Of a DNA stretch of 64,000 nt, positions 1-8,259 are shown in pieces (the stretch's first letter is position 1; each line of letters opens with the position of its first letter). Below the pieces are notes generated by a model, which saw only the letters and a program-made list of their open reading frames with translations, did no database searches and was not told the DNA's origin. The stretch is from positions 186,001 through 250,000 of the forward strand of contig NZ_MKIN01000022.1 in NCBI RefSeq assembly GCF_001938985.1, given 5' to 3'. Position numbers and translations under genes: made by a program. Origin of the DNA: Gillisella taibaishanensis. Lineage in GTDB: Bacteria > Pseudomonadota > Alphaproteobacteria > Rhizobiales > Rhizobiaceae.

Positions 1-1431
1 CAGTTCGAATCCTTCAAGCGGCGTGGCCCAGCGCGGATCGTAACCCGCCTCGATGTACAGCCGCTCCAGGATACGTGGGGCGAGCAGCGGCAATTGATCG
101 GCTCCCGGGTCGGGAAAGCGAAGGATTCGGCACCTGTCCCGCAAGGCCGCCGGGATCGGCTCAAGCGAGTTCGCGGTCATCAGCCAAGACACATGCGACA
201 AATCGCAATGGGCCTGAAGGTAGGGATCATGCCAACGGCGCGATGTCTCCTTTTCGAACAGGCCGATCAAGACGTCGTGCACGTTCCCATTGTGGCGGCT
301 TGTGCCGATCTTCTCGATCTCGTCGAGAATAACGACTGGTCCGGCGCATTTGTGTCGGCGCACGGCCATAACCGCAATGCTAGGTTCGCCCGACGTCCAT
401 CTCCGGGCGGTTCCCCCGACGGCGCTATCGCTCAAGCCCCCACAAGAAATGATCTCATAGGGCGCGCCGAGTTCCTCGGTCAGTCGCCGGGCGAACCGCG
501 TCTTCCCACTACCGGGTGCTCCAAGCAGGATGGTCGGTCTTAGGTAGACATTTGGCCGGCCACCAAGTATTTCCAGCACGCTGTCAACAATAGTAACCGC
601 ATACGGAAACTCAGCGATCAATATCGCGCGAACTGTGGGTAATTCTGGCATGCCTGGCAGAGGCAACGGCCGCAGCTTAAAATTCTCGAATTCTTTCGCC
701 ACTCGCTTCCCATCAGCCGTCGTGTCATTTCCTATGCCGCTGATCACGATCACTCCGTCTGTCGCACTTGTTTTGTGTTCTGATGGCTCTTCTTCCCATG
801 TTTTAGCAAGGCCAACAAAGGATGAGTCCTTGGGCTCCTGTTCGTCGACAGTTGATGACGTGATCGCATCTCTGAAGTGTTGTTCATAGGTCCGGACTTC
901 CTGCTCGAACCACTCCGCAGATCTCTGAACAGAGACGCCTGCTCGTCGGCGCCAGTCGAGTACGCGGGATTGTGCCGCCCAACCGAGTGAGCGCCAGTGC
1001 AGGCTGCTGCGCTCCGTAGGCGATAAATCGCCAGAGGCGAGATGGGCGATCTCACCGGCGATCAGCGCCGTCGCTTGGCCGTCCCCGAAGAAGGCCCGGT
1101 AGAATCTGCACCGCAGGCGGCACTCACTGAGCGGCAATCCTTCGGTATTATCGATGAGATCGATCGCCGCCTCCACGGCAAGCACGCTGTCCTCAGTCGG
1201 CTCCACGGCCAACTCATCCAGACTGGTAGCGAGCAGTGCAAGCCCAGCCCGCTTGCGCTTTTTAACTCGACCCGACAGTCGACCGGAATATTCGCGGATG
1301 TCTTCGGCCAAGTCTTCGCGGAAGAACGCCATCCCCCTCAGCAACTCCTCGGCCGTCGGCAAATGCAATCCGGCAATTGCTGCCTTCTGCCGGCGTTGAA
1401 AGTGGCGGTCTTGTGATGGCTTGTCTGTCAC
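1..1431 (-). CDS. AAA+ ATPase, Lon-like ATPase module (partial, C-terminus beyond window)
   Basis: An open minus-strand frame runs without a stop from a GTG at 1431 to the window edge, giving the first 477 residues. The GTG is preceded by a strong AGGAGGTG Shine-Dalgarno. Residues 1-290 are a helical N-terminal region I do not recognise. An AAA+ module follows: Walker A GAPGSGKT at about 304-311, Walker B VVILDEIEK at about 366-374, a sensor-1-like Asn in MTANSLEPIP near 421 and a candidate arginine finger near 431. The Walker B to sensor order resembles the ATPase part of Lon, but no protease domain can be seen because the end is missing. Codon use looks less GC-biased than in the neighbours. 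The substrate and role are unknown. Confidence 0.85.
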   Translation of the reverse strand, partial: MTDKPSQDRHFQRRQKAAIAGLHLPTAEELLRGMAFFREDLAEDIREYSGRLSGRVKKRKRAGLALLATSLDELAVEPTEDSVLAVEAAIDLIDNTEGLPLSECRLRCRFYRAFFGDGQATALIAGEIAHLASGDLSPTERSSLHWRSLGWAAQSRVLDWRRRAGVSVQRSAEWFEQEVRTYEQHFRDAITSSTVDEQEPKDSSFVGLAKTWEEEPSEHKTSATDGVIVISGIGNDTTADGKRVAKEFENFKLRPLPLPGMPELPTVRAILIAEFPYAVTIVDSVLEILGGRPNVYLRPTILLGAPGSGKTRFARRLTEELGAPYEIISCGGLSDSAVGGTARRWTSGEPSIAVMAVRRHKCAGPVVILDEIEKIGTSRHNGNVHDVLIGLFEKETSRRWHDPYLQAHCDLSHVSWLMTANSLEPIPAALRDRCRILRFPDPGADQLPLLAPRILERLYIEAGYDPRWATPLEGFEL

Positions 1432-1900
1432 GGGACACCTCCTGAATCCTAGTCGAGCACCGACATGCCGCCGCCAGTGGACACCAGCGCGCGCAATCTT
1501 CGGCATCGGATTGAAACATTTCTACCCGCTAGTTGAAGCGATCGGGCAACTGGTCGGAATGTATTCGATTCGAAACCGCCTGTCCGGGGGGCACAGGTTG
1601 GTCAAGTTGGGCCCGAACAACGGGCCGAGCGTGCCGAGGCAGGACTTTGAAACCAGCTCCGGAAAGGTGCAGGCGGGAGGGCGTTGCACTCAATGTTGAC
1701 ACGAACCGCGTTCCCGCGCACGACCCGCGTTCTGACACCAACGTCGTCGACGCGGGGTGATCCTAGCGTAGGCTCGTGTTTGTTAGGACGTCCACCCATG
1801 TGGACATTTCAAGAACCGCCGACCATAGTTGGTTCGAACTTTCCCCCGTTCGCTGCACCAGATCCAGTATGCCGATCCCGGCAACTTCATTGAACGATAT
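1432..1900. other. Intergenic region without recognisable gene
   Basis: About 470 bases between the AAA+ gene and the cheW terminator. Short open frames exist on both strands, but none has a convincing ribosome binding site or recognisable protein. A small 6+6 palindrome (GTCCAC-CCAT-GTGGAC) lies near 1790-1805. The promoter of the AAA+ gene should be at the low-coordinate end of this region. Confidence 0.5.
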
Positions 1901-1940
1901 AAAAACAAAAACGCCCCGGACTGCTGAGCGTCCGAGGCGT
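1901..1940 (-). terminator. Rho-independent terminator of cheW
   Basis: Read on the minus strand, just after the cheW stop, ACGCCTCGGAC pairs with GTCCGGGGCGT across a short loop (one mismatch). A T-rich run (TTTTGTTTTT) follows at 1910-1901. Confidence 0.8.
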
Positions 1941-1965
1941 TTGTATTTCAATTGATTTCCGTCGA

Positions 1966-2439
1966 TCAGACGGCCATGCCCCAGCTGTCGGCATCGTCGA
2001 CGCCGAACATGCGCTCGAGGTTGAGGAAGCAGATCATGCTTTCGCCCTGGGCGATAATGCCATCCGAGAAGGCGGCGCTTGGGCCAGCGGCCTGTGGCAG
2101 CGGCTGCAGGCGGTCGGCAGGAATGGTCAAAATGTCGGAGACGCCATCAACCAGCAAGCCGACGGTAACGCCGTTGACATCGGCAACGACGACGGCGCTG
2201 CGCTGATTGACTTCAGAATTGGCCATGCCGAGCTTGACGGCGAGGTCAACGATCGGAATGACCGTACCGCGCAGGTTCATGACGCCGAGCACTTCATAAG
2301 GCGCATGCGGCAGCGGGGTTACGGTCGCCCAACCGCGAATTTCGCGGATCGAGGTGGTCTTAACGCAAAATTCCTGGGAATGAAGCCGGAAGGCGATGAT
2401 CTCCAGCGATCCTGCCTGCACGAGATGCGAAGTGTTCAT
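1966..2439 (-). CDS. cheW: Chemotaxis adaptor protein CheW
   Basis: 157 aa, the usual CheW length. CheW couples chemoreceptors to the histidine kinase CheA in the cytoplasmic chemosensory array. The sequence shows a CheW-like SH3 fold with the conserved segment NLRGTVIPIVDL near residues 55-66 and the VDGVSDIL segment near residue 100. The ATG at 2439 was chosen over an upstream in-frame start because GGGAGA sits six bases before it and the upstream residues do not look like CheW. It stands alone, not in a chemotaxis operon; the next chemotaxis gene is an orphan cheD about 14 kb away. A terminator follows directly. Confidence 0.93.
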   Translation of the reverse strand: MNTSHLVQAGSLEIIAFRLHSQEFCVKTTSIREIRGWATVTPLPHAPYEVLGVMNLRGTVIPIVDLAVKLGMANSEVNQRSAVVVADVNGVTVGLLVDGVSDILTIPADRLQPLPQAAGPSAAFSDGIIAQGESMICFLNLERMFGVDDADSWGMAV

Positions 2440-2918
2440 CAATAGTCTCCCAGCTTTCTTAGGTTCGGGACAGTGTCTAAAGCGCCGCGTGTACGAATAT
2501 CGTCTCTCCGACGGCGCCTTGTCATGCGTTTTATTTGCTCGATTCCTCCGCAAATCTCCGGAGGTTTAAGAAGAAATCGAGCACATCAGAGAAAACCTAC
2601 GCCAAATGTCGAACCACCACTCATTCGCAGATCGCGTTGGCGTCGCATTCTCTGGCCGAAATATAGTTGACGGGACTTAACCGTTAGTGAATTCGAATGT
2701 AAAATATGGGGCGTGTACCGACATTTTGGCTACCAAATCCCGCGCAAATTCAGGGATTTCCGGCGAATTGGCCACATTAACGATGGTTATCGTACAAAAA
2801 ACCCGAGGTGCGGCACCACCGTCAATGAAAAGCCGAATCAGACGGACAGCCGCTAGCGGCAGAAGAAATTCTTCGTCCTGCTGTTTAGCCGCGCTGGAAA
2901 TGACGCGGGCGAAAAGGG
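2440..2918. other. Intergenic region upstream of cheW
   Basis: About 480 AT-richer bases between DUF1489 and cheW, both on the minus strand. It must hold the cheW promoter. I see no gene with a plausible start and no clear terminator; a short weak hairpin followed by a T run lies near 2800-2825 on the minus strand. Confidence 0.4.
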
Positions 2919-3356
2919 TTAAAGAAGGCCGAGTTCGGCCAGTTCCCGCTTTAGATCGTCAGGCATGTCGCCGAGATCACCGCCGCCGGCCGAGAGGTCG
3001 CGCGGAGCATCCTTTGGATCCAGATAACGCCAGCCCTGAAAAGGACGACGCGGCGCCGGCGCGGTTTCGATGACTTCGGGGCCGAGGATCAGTTCGCAGC
3101 GATTGATGCCATCGCCACCAGTGAAGCTGACGACGTCGAGCAGCGGCTGACGCGCCGCGACTTGGCCCTTGATGATCCAGTAGAGCGAGCCGCCATCGAG
3201 CAATTCGTCGACCCGCTTCGGCACCATGCGGGTGACGTGCGAGCTTTGTGCCGGCAAGCCGGCAGCCATTGCCACCAGGGAGCGTTCCGCAACCCAGTGC
3301 CTGAGATCGTCAATGCTTTCAGCTCCAACGCAGAGCTTGATTAGATGAAGCGCCAT
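2919..3356 (-). CDS. DUF1489 family protein
   Basis: 145 aa. The start MALHLIKLCVGAES is characteristic of DUF1489, a family of unknown function confined mainly to alphaproteobacteria. I chose the ATG at 3356; the only longer frame uses a TTG 36 bases upstream and adds residues not typical of the family. The body includes WIIKGQ and a LILGPEVIET segment, with a short acidic and Pro-rich C-terminus. It is cytoplasmic by absence of signal or membrane segments. It lies just downstream of the serine dehydratase gene on the same strand (45 bases), so co-transcription is possible. Confidence 0.85.
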   Translation of the reverse strand: MALHLIKLCVGAESIDDLRHWVAERSLVAMAAGLPAQSSHVTRMVPKRVDELLDGGSLYWIIKGQVAARQPLLDVVSFTGGDGINRCELILGPEVIETAPAPRRPFQGWRYLDPKDAPRDLSAGGGDLGDMPDDLKRELAELGLL

Positions 3357-3401
3357 GGCTTTTGGAGATAGACCTTTGGCGGCAGGGGTCAAGCGCCGTC
3401 T

Positions 3402-4805
3402 TCAACATTCCACGACATTGACGGCGAGACCGCCGAGCGAGGTTTCCTTGTATTTCTCGCTCATGTCGTTGCCGGTCTGGCGCATGGTCTCAATACAGGC
3501 GTCGAGCGGCACGAAATGGCTGCCGTCGCCCTTGATGGCCAGAGAGGCCGCCGTGACCGCCTTGACCGCGCCAAGCGCATTGCGCTCGATGCAGGGCACC
3601 TGCACCAGGCCGGCGACAGGATCACAGGTCATGCCGAGATGATGCTCAAGGGCAATTTCGGCGGCATTCTCAATTTGTTCCGGGCTGCCGCCCATTACAG
3701 CCGCCAGCCCCGCCGCAGCCATGGCCGCTGCCGAGCCAACCTCGCCCTGGCAGCCGACCTCGGCACCTGAAATCGAGGCATTGTGCTTGATAATGCCGCC
3801 AACGGCTGCGGCCGTCAGCAGATAGTCGCGCACGCCGTCCTGGTCGGCATCGGGATGGAAGTGCAGGTAATAACGGATCGTGGCCGGCACCACGCCGGCC
3901 GCGCCATTGGTAGGCGCCGTCACCACCCTGCCCCCGGCGGCATTCTCCTCGTTGACGGCCATGGCATAGACCGACAGCCAGTCGTTGGCGAGCAAGGGGT
4001 TTTGCCGGTTCGAACGCCATTCCTCCTGCAGCTTGTCATGGATTTTCCGGGCCCGGCGCTTGACCTTCAGCCCGCCTGGCAATTCGCCCTCGACCCGGAG
4101 GCCGCGATCGATACAGCCGCTCATCGCCGACCAGAGTTTGTCGAGCCCTTCGTCCAGCGCCTGCCGGCTCATCGTCACCTCTTCATTGGCGCGCTTCATT
4201 TGGGCAATGGTCAGGCCGGACGAGGCGGCCATGGCCAGCATCTGCTTGGCGCTGGCAAAGGGATAGGGCACCTTCACCGCATGGCTCTCGGCTTTCTTTG
4301 CCTTCTGCATCGCGGCAAGCTCGATATCGGTGACCACGAAGCCGCCACCGATCGAATAATAGACCGTGGTGAGCAACAACCGCCCCTGACGGTCGAAAGC
4401 GGAAAAGCGCATGCCGTTGGCATGGCCGGCAAGCGGCGTCTTCTTGTCCAGCACGAGGTCGCCGGCTGGCTGGAACCGATAGGCAGAATGGCCGGGAGGA
4501 CAGACCTCTCCCTTGCTCTGCACCTCCGCGACGATCTCTTCCATCCGGTCCGGATCGACCTTGTCTGGCGTCTGGCCGGTCAGGCCGATGATCACGGCCC
4601 GGTCGGTTCCGTGGCCAACGCCGGTATAGGCAAGCGAGCCATGCAGGCTGACCTTCAGCGCCGCCACTTCGGCACCGGCCGGGCGCGGCCAGTCATTCGA
4701 CAGGATCAGATCGAGAAACCGTCCCGCCGCCGACATCGGCCCCATCGTATGGGAGCTGGAGGGACCGATCCCGATCTTGAAGACGTCGAACACGGAAAGA
4801 AACAT
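3402..4805 (-). CDS. sdaA: L-serine ammonia-lyase (serine dehydratase), iron-sulfur type
   Basis: 467 aa, single-chain bacterial type. It deaminates L-serine to pyruvate and ammonia using a [4Fe-4S] cluster. The N-terminus has the SSSHTMGPM motif of the beta domain. The alpha domain (from about residue 190) has [19 protein letters not shown] and the C-terminal pair TCDPVAG...VPC, which supply the candidate cluster cysteines. The ATG at 4805 is supported by the conserved start [19 protein letters not shown]. Serine supply links it loosely to the glycine cleavage operon elsewhere in the window, but it is not adjacent. A long opposing plus-strand frame here is only a shadow. Confidence 0.95.
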   Translation of the reverse strand: MFLSVFDVFKIGIGPSSSHTMGPMSAAGRFLDLILSNDWPRPAGAEVAALKVSLHGSLAYTGVGHGTDRAVIIGLTGQTPDKVDPDRMEEIVAEVQSKGEVCPPGHSAYRFQPAGDLVLDKKTPLAGHANGMRFSAFDRQGRLLLTTVYYSIGGGFVVTDIELAAMQKAKKAESHAVKVPYPFASAKQMLAMAASSGLTIAQMKRANEEVTMSRQALDEGLDKLWSAMSGCIDRGLRVEGELPGGLKVKRRARKIHDKLQEEWRSNRQNPLLANDWLSVYAMAVNEENAAGGRVVTAPTNGAAGVVPATIRYYLHFHPDADQDGVRDYLLTAAAVGGIIKHNASISGAEVGCQGEVGSAAAMAAAGLAAVMGGSPEQIENAAEIALEHHLGMTCDPVAGLVQVPCIERNALGAVKAVTAASLAIKGDGSHFVPLDACIETMRQTGNDMSEKYKETSLGGLAVNVVEC

Positions 4806-4893
4806 GAAAAGACCCTATCAATGACATTACAGCCATTGTTCTACAGCATCTTGCAGAAAACCGCAGGGCCAGGATGCGCCGCTTTTTATTCTC

Positions 4894-4968
4894 GCATCGG
4901 ATTATCCGGAAACCGGTGCCCACTTTCCGGCCGATGCTTTTTATTCTCGCATCGGATCATCCGGAAAC
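4894..4968. repeat. Rhizobial palindromic repeat (one full copy plus a half copy)
   Basis: The full element (4894-4937) folds as GCATCGG...CCGGAAA / TTTCCGG-CCGATGC with core GGAAACCGGTGCCCACTTT. The left arm is repeated directly at about 4949-4968 (TCTCGCATCGGATCATCCGG region). The core matches the repeats near 14.1 kb and 61.3 kb, so this is one dispersed intergenic family. Confidence 0.75.
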
Positions 4969-4974
4969 CAGACC

Positions 4975-5012
4975 CCGAAAACGAAAACAGCGCGGCTTGT
5001 TCAGCCGCGCTG
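4975..5012 (-). terminator. Strong rho-independent terminator (minus strand), no obvious gene upstream
   Basis: On the minus strand CAGCGCGGC pairs perfectly with GCCGCGCTG around a 7-base loop (5012-4988), followed by TTTTCGTTTTCG. No convincing protein-coding gene ends here, so the terminated transcript may be non-coding (see candidate RNA at 5013-5150). Confidence 0.65.
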
Positions 5013-5150
5013 TCGTCCCCCGCCGGAAAGCGGATACTTCCGCTGGAAGCGAAAGGTCCAGGACGCTATCCCCCGAAAGGTCTTGGACACGGCATGGATA
5101 GCCGATTTGCCGTCAACGCTCAATCAGATAAAAGCGGTGGATAGCCAAAA
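5013..5150 (-). ncRNA. Candidate structured non-coding RNA
   Basis: This stretch lies directly upstream (minus strand) of a clean terminator and has no plausible ORF. It contains several nested inverted repeats: GTCCAAGAC...GTCCTGGAC, GCGGA...TCCGC and ACGGCA...TGCCGT. It does not match the hallmark motifs I know for 4.5S RNA, RNase P or tmRNA. I cannot assign a family, and the 5' end is a guess. Confidence 0.25.
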
Positions 5151-5360
5151 AAAAATTGCGGTATAGAAGAGGCGGAGTCTCAACGAGGCCGGGCGGCCGC
5201 AGCAGGTCGAACCAAATAATTTCATCGCGACAATTTCGGTTATGAAAACGGCTTCCGGCCCTTTGCGAAACGAGGCAGAGCCCTCATGATCTAGCGAGGA
5301 AAAGCTAGATTCGCGGTTGTTTTCATCCATAACAACAGAAGCTGAAGGCGCGTATTGGAC

Positions 5361-6134
5361 ATGACCATTCTTGATAGCGTCGCGCTACTGCTCTTTGTCT
5401 GCGGTTGGGCCGGGCTTGCGGTGCTCACCCAGAGCGATATCGTCAAATCCCGCGCCAGCCTCAGCCGCATTATGACTGAGCGCCGCCGCGTCTGGATCTT
5501 CAATGCGCTGAAGCGCGACCTCAGGATGATAGACACCCAGATCCTGGCCGGCCTGCAAAACGGTACAGCCTTTTTCGCTTCTACATCGATTATCGCTATT
5601 GGCGGCTGTTTCGCCATGCTCGGCGCCACCGAGAAGGTCGATCTGGTGCTGCGTGACCTCCCGCTTTTCGGCGCAGGTGGCCGGGCTGCTTTTGAGCTGA
5701 AAACCTGTGGCCTGATCGCGATTTTCGGCTACGCCTTCTTCAAGTTCGGCTGGTCCTACCGGTTGTTTAACTACTGCACCATTCTCTTCGGCGGTTTGCC
5801 GATGCTGACTGAAGTACGCCAGGACCCGGTTGCGGCTGAGGACGCCGCCGAAACCGTGATTGCCATGAACGTCATTGCCGCCAAAAACTTCAACGCGGGC
5901 CTGCGGGCGATCTTCATGTCGCTGGGCTATCTCGGCTGGTTTCTCAACGCCTATATGTTCATGGCGACGACGCTGCTGATCTTCGTGGTGCTGATTCATC
6001 GTCAGTTCTTCTCCAATGCCCGGCTGGCCGCCATGCTGAAACATCCCATGGCACCGCCCGGCCAAATGATCCGGAGCCTTGGTTTGGCACCCGAAAGCGA
6101 AACCGAGCGCGACAGTTCTGCAGGGATGGTGTAG
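5361..6134 (+). CDS. DUF599 family membrane protein
   Basis: 257 aa. DUF599 proteins are uncharacterised inner-membrane proteins. Hydrophobic stretches are visible at residues 3-23, at about 70-95 and 115-140, and near 190-220 (FLNAYMFMATTLLIFVVL). A conserved-looking soluble stretch after the first helix contains RRRVWIFNALKRDLRM. The ATG at 5361 was preferred to a TTG six bases upstream in the same frame. The ribosome binding site is weak. It is followed 98 bases later by another membrane-protein gene on the same strand. The function is unknown. Confidence 0.8.
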   Translation: MTILDSVALLLFVCGWAGLAVLTQSDIVKSRASLSRIMTERRRVWIFNALKRDLRMIDTQILAGLQNGTAFFASTSIIAIGGCFAMLGATEKVDLVLRDLPLFGAGGRAAFELKTCGLIAIFGYAFFKFGWSYRLFNYCTILFGGLPMLTEVRQDPVAAEDAAETVIAMNVIAAKNFNAGLRAIFMSLGYLGWFLNAYMFMATTLLIFVVLIHRQFFSNARLAAMLKHPMAPPGQMIRSLGLAPESETERDSSAGMV

Positions 6135-6232
6135 GAAACGCCGGAATTCCAACGGACCGCCTGCCCTTCATCCAGGGTGCAGGCCCGATCACCGGCAGAC
6201 ATGCCGCCGTCTCATTTGTTTTAGGACCAAGA

Positions 6233-7201
6233 GTGGCTTTTACAAACGACATCCTTTCCGATCAGAAACCGTCATCCCGCATCGGTCTGCTCGATACTTT
6301 GCGCGGCGTGGCGCTTCTCGCCATGGCCTCCTATCACTTCACCTGGGACCTGGAATTCTTCGGCTACCTTGACCCCGGCACGGCGGAAACCGGGCCGTTG
6401 AAGATCTATGCCCGCTGCATCGCCTCGACCTTTCTGTTCCTGGTCGGCATCGGACTAGTGCTGGCCCATCGCCGTGGCATTCGCTGGCCGGCCTTCGGTC
6501 GCCGAATGGTGCAGATCGCCGGAAGCGCACTCGCCATCTCCCTCGTCACCTATTTCGCCATCGGGCAAGGCTGGATCTTTTTCGGCATCCTGCATGCCAT
6601 TGCGCTGATGAGCCTGATCGGTCTTGTCTTCCTGCGCGTGCCCGCAATCATCACAGCGCTCGCAGCCGCTGGCACCTTGGCCCTACCCTTCTACCTGCGG
6701 TCCTCGGTCTTTGATGCGCCTTATTTCTGGTGGCTTGGGCTGTCGGAAAGCCTGCCGCGGTCGAATGACTATGTGCCGGTCTTTCCCTGGTTTGCCGCCG
6801 TCCTCTCAGGCATCGCAGTGGCAAAGCTCTGCCTGCACTTCAATCTGTTTGAAAAACTGGCCAGGGGTCCGTCCGGGCCGAAGCTGCTTGCGACAGCAGG
6901 CCGCCACAGCCTGGTCTTCTATCTCGTTCATCAGCCGGTGCTGTTTGCCCTGGTGTATTTAGCGACTCTGGTCGTTGCTCCGCCACCGCCGGATCGCGCC
7001 GCTGCCTATAACCGCAGCTGCCAGCAGTCCTGCACGGCAAACGGCAGCGAGGCTGGATTCTGCCAGCGGTTCTGCGGCTGCACATTGGAGAAACTGCAAA
7101 CAGGCAACATGCTCGAACCGCTCCAGTCTGGGGCAATCATAGCGGCACAAGATGAAAGGGTCCTGAAACTGGCGCGGGAATGCACGATCGCCAGCCAATA
7201 A
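6233..7201 (+). CDS. DUF1624 / heparan-alpha-glucosaminide N-acetyltransferase-like membrane protein
   Basis: 322 aa, starting at GTG with AGGA seven bases upstream. The start RIGLLDTLRGVALLAMASYH is the hallmark of the DUF1624 and acyltransferase-3-like multi-pass proteins. Around seven to eight hydrophobic segments follow, with the conserved GRHSLVFYLVHQPVLF near residue 225. Members are thought to transfer acyl groups across the membrane, but the substrate is unknown. Unusually, after the last helix there is a roughly 70-residue soluble tail rich in cysteine (CQQSC...CQRFCGC) of unknown purpose. The methyltransferase-like gene 12 bases downstream is probably co-transcribed. Confidence 0.82.
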   Translation: MAFTNDILSDQKPSSRIGLLDTLRGVALLAMASYHFTWDLEFFGYLDPGTAETGPLKIYARCIASTFLFLVGIGLVLAHRRGIRWPAFGRRMVQIAGSALAISLVTYFAIGQGWIFFGILHAIALMSLIGLVFLRVPAIITALAAAGTLALPFYLRSSVFDAPYFWWLGLSESLPRSNDYVPVFPWFAAVLSGIAVAKLCLHFNLFEKLARGPSGPKLLATAGRHSLVFYLVHQPVLFALVYLATLVVAPPPPDRAAAYNRSCQQSCTANGSEAGFCQRFCGCTLEKLQTGNMLEPLQSGAIIAAQDERVLKLARECTIASQ

Positions 7202-7213
7202 AGGGTCCTTGAC

Positions 7214-7690
7214 ATGAACGCCTATCGCATGAAGCCGCTGAAATACCCATGGCCGCCGCTTCTCTATGTCGGCGCCTGTGTAATTGCTTTTCTGCTTGAT
7301 ACTTATCTTGCCCCGGTCAGCCCTTTCGAGGACCGGGAACCGGTGATCTGGATGACTGGCGCGATGATCGCTGCCAGCGCCCTCGCCATCGACTTCTGGG
7401 CCATCAAGACCCTGATGTCCAACTACACGCCGCTCAGCCAGCATCAATGTGCAAGACGACTGGTAACCGGCGGGCCATACCGCTATTCACGCAACCCGAT
7501 CTATCTCGGCTATACGCTGCTGATGATTGCGGCGGGCATGATCCTTGGCAATGTCTGGCTGATTCTGGCCGCACCGCTGACCGCGATGCTCACCACCATG
7601 GTGGCGATCCGATGCGAGGAAATGCATCTCCTCGTCCGCTTCGGTGTCGATTTCGAACGCTATTGCCAGAATACTCGGCGCTGGCTCTGA
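7214..7690 (+). CDS. Isoprenylcysteine carboxyl methyltransferase / PEMT-family membrane methyltransferase
   Basis: 158 aa. It has three to four hydrophobic segments and the family signature GPYRYSRNPIYLG near residues 90-102, with a C-terminal EEMHLLVRFGVDFERYC (Glu and Tyr of the PEMT/ICMT fold). Family members methylate lipids or small lipophilic substrates with S-adenosylmethionine, but the substrate cannot be read from the sequence. It lies 12 bases after the DUF1624 gene, so the two probably act together in envelope lipid or glycan modification (inference). Confidence 0.8.
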   Translation: MNAYRMKPLKYPWPPLLYVGACVIAFLLDTYLAPVSPFEDREPVIWMTGAMIAASALAIDFWAIKTLMSNYTPLSQHQCARRLVTGGPYRYSRNPIYLGYTLLMIAAGMILGNVWLILAAPLTAMLTTMVAIRCEEMHLLVRFGVDFERYCQNTRRWL

Positions 7691-7714
7691 CAGAATGACG
7701 GTGCCGGGTCCAGG

Positions 7715-8101
7715 TTACGATCCGACACCGATCTCGACCAACCGCGTCAGGCAGGCCTCTTCAGCCTGATCAAGCTCGGCCAAAGTCTCTTCAATATCCT
7801 TGCGCTTCTGGCGCAATTCATCGCGCTTCTCGTCGATGCGCTTCATCATCAGCTTCAGCTGGCCGATTTCGCCCGGCGGCTGCTTGTAGACATGGATAAT
7901 TTCACGGATATCTGCTACAGTGAAGCCGATCCGCCGTGCACGCAGAATTTCCTTCAGCAGATGCCGATCGGCGCCGCGATAGACACGGGTCCGCCCCTTG
8001 CGCTCGGGATGAATCAGCCCCTCGTCCTCGTAGAACCTGAGGGTGCGGGTCGATACGCCGAATTCGCGGGTCAGCTCGGTGATGCTGTAAGATTTCTTCA
8101 A
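7715..8101 (-). CDS. MerR-family transcriptional regulator, LiuR-like
   Basis: 128 aa. The N-terminus SYSITELTREFGVSTRTLRFYEDEGL is a MerR winged helix-turn-helix, followed by a long dimerisation helix (about residues 80-115). The pattern is closest to the LiuR group that controls branched-chain amino acid and fatty acid catabolism, rather than metal-sensing MerR proteins: there is no cysteine ligand set (only one Cys, near the C-terminus). The regulated catabolic genes are not adjacent. A LiuR-type palindrome sits about 45 bases upstream of its own start, suggesting autoregulation. Confidence 0.88.
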   Translation of the reverse strand: MKKSYSITELTREFGVSTRTLRFYEDEGLIHPERKGRTRVYRGADRHLLKEILRARRIGFTVADIREIIHVYKQPPGEIGQLKLMMKRIDEKRDELRQKRKDIEETLAELDQAEEACLTRLVEIGVGS

Positions 8102-8145
8102 GGCCGTGACATTCCCTGTCGTTCAAGCCTCTCACTCTATTAACT

Positions 8146-8161
8146 TTGACGTAAAAGTCAA
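8146..8161. promoter_or_regulatory. Putative LiuR-type operator
   Basis: The 16-base palindrome TTGACGTAAAAGTCAA resembles the TTGACGT-nn-ACGTCAA type site described for LiuR regulators. It lies 45-60 bases upstream of the MerR gene start, where a promoter would be. Confidence 0.55.
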
Positions 8162-8259
8162 TTTTTGTTCCCGAAACCTGTCCCGGATGCGGCATTACCC
8201 TGTGAATTAAGGGAGGCTTCAGCTAGACGCAGCTTAACGACGTCAACAGGCCCGTCGCC

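Noticed and set aside
3783..5144. Long plus-strand open frame over sdaA
   Set aside because: Antisense to a well-conserved serine dehydratase; composition-driven shadow frame.
5124..5330. Minus-strand 68-codon frame at 5.1-5.3 kb
   Set aside because: No ribosome binding site, no recognisable protein; the region looks like structured RNA or promoter DNA.
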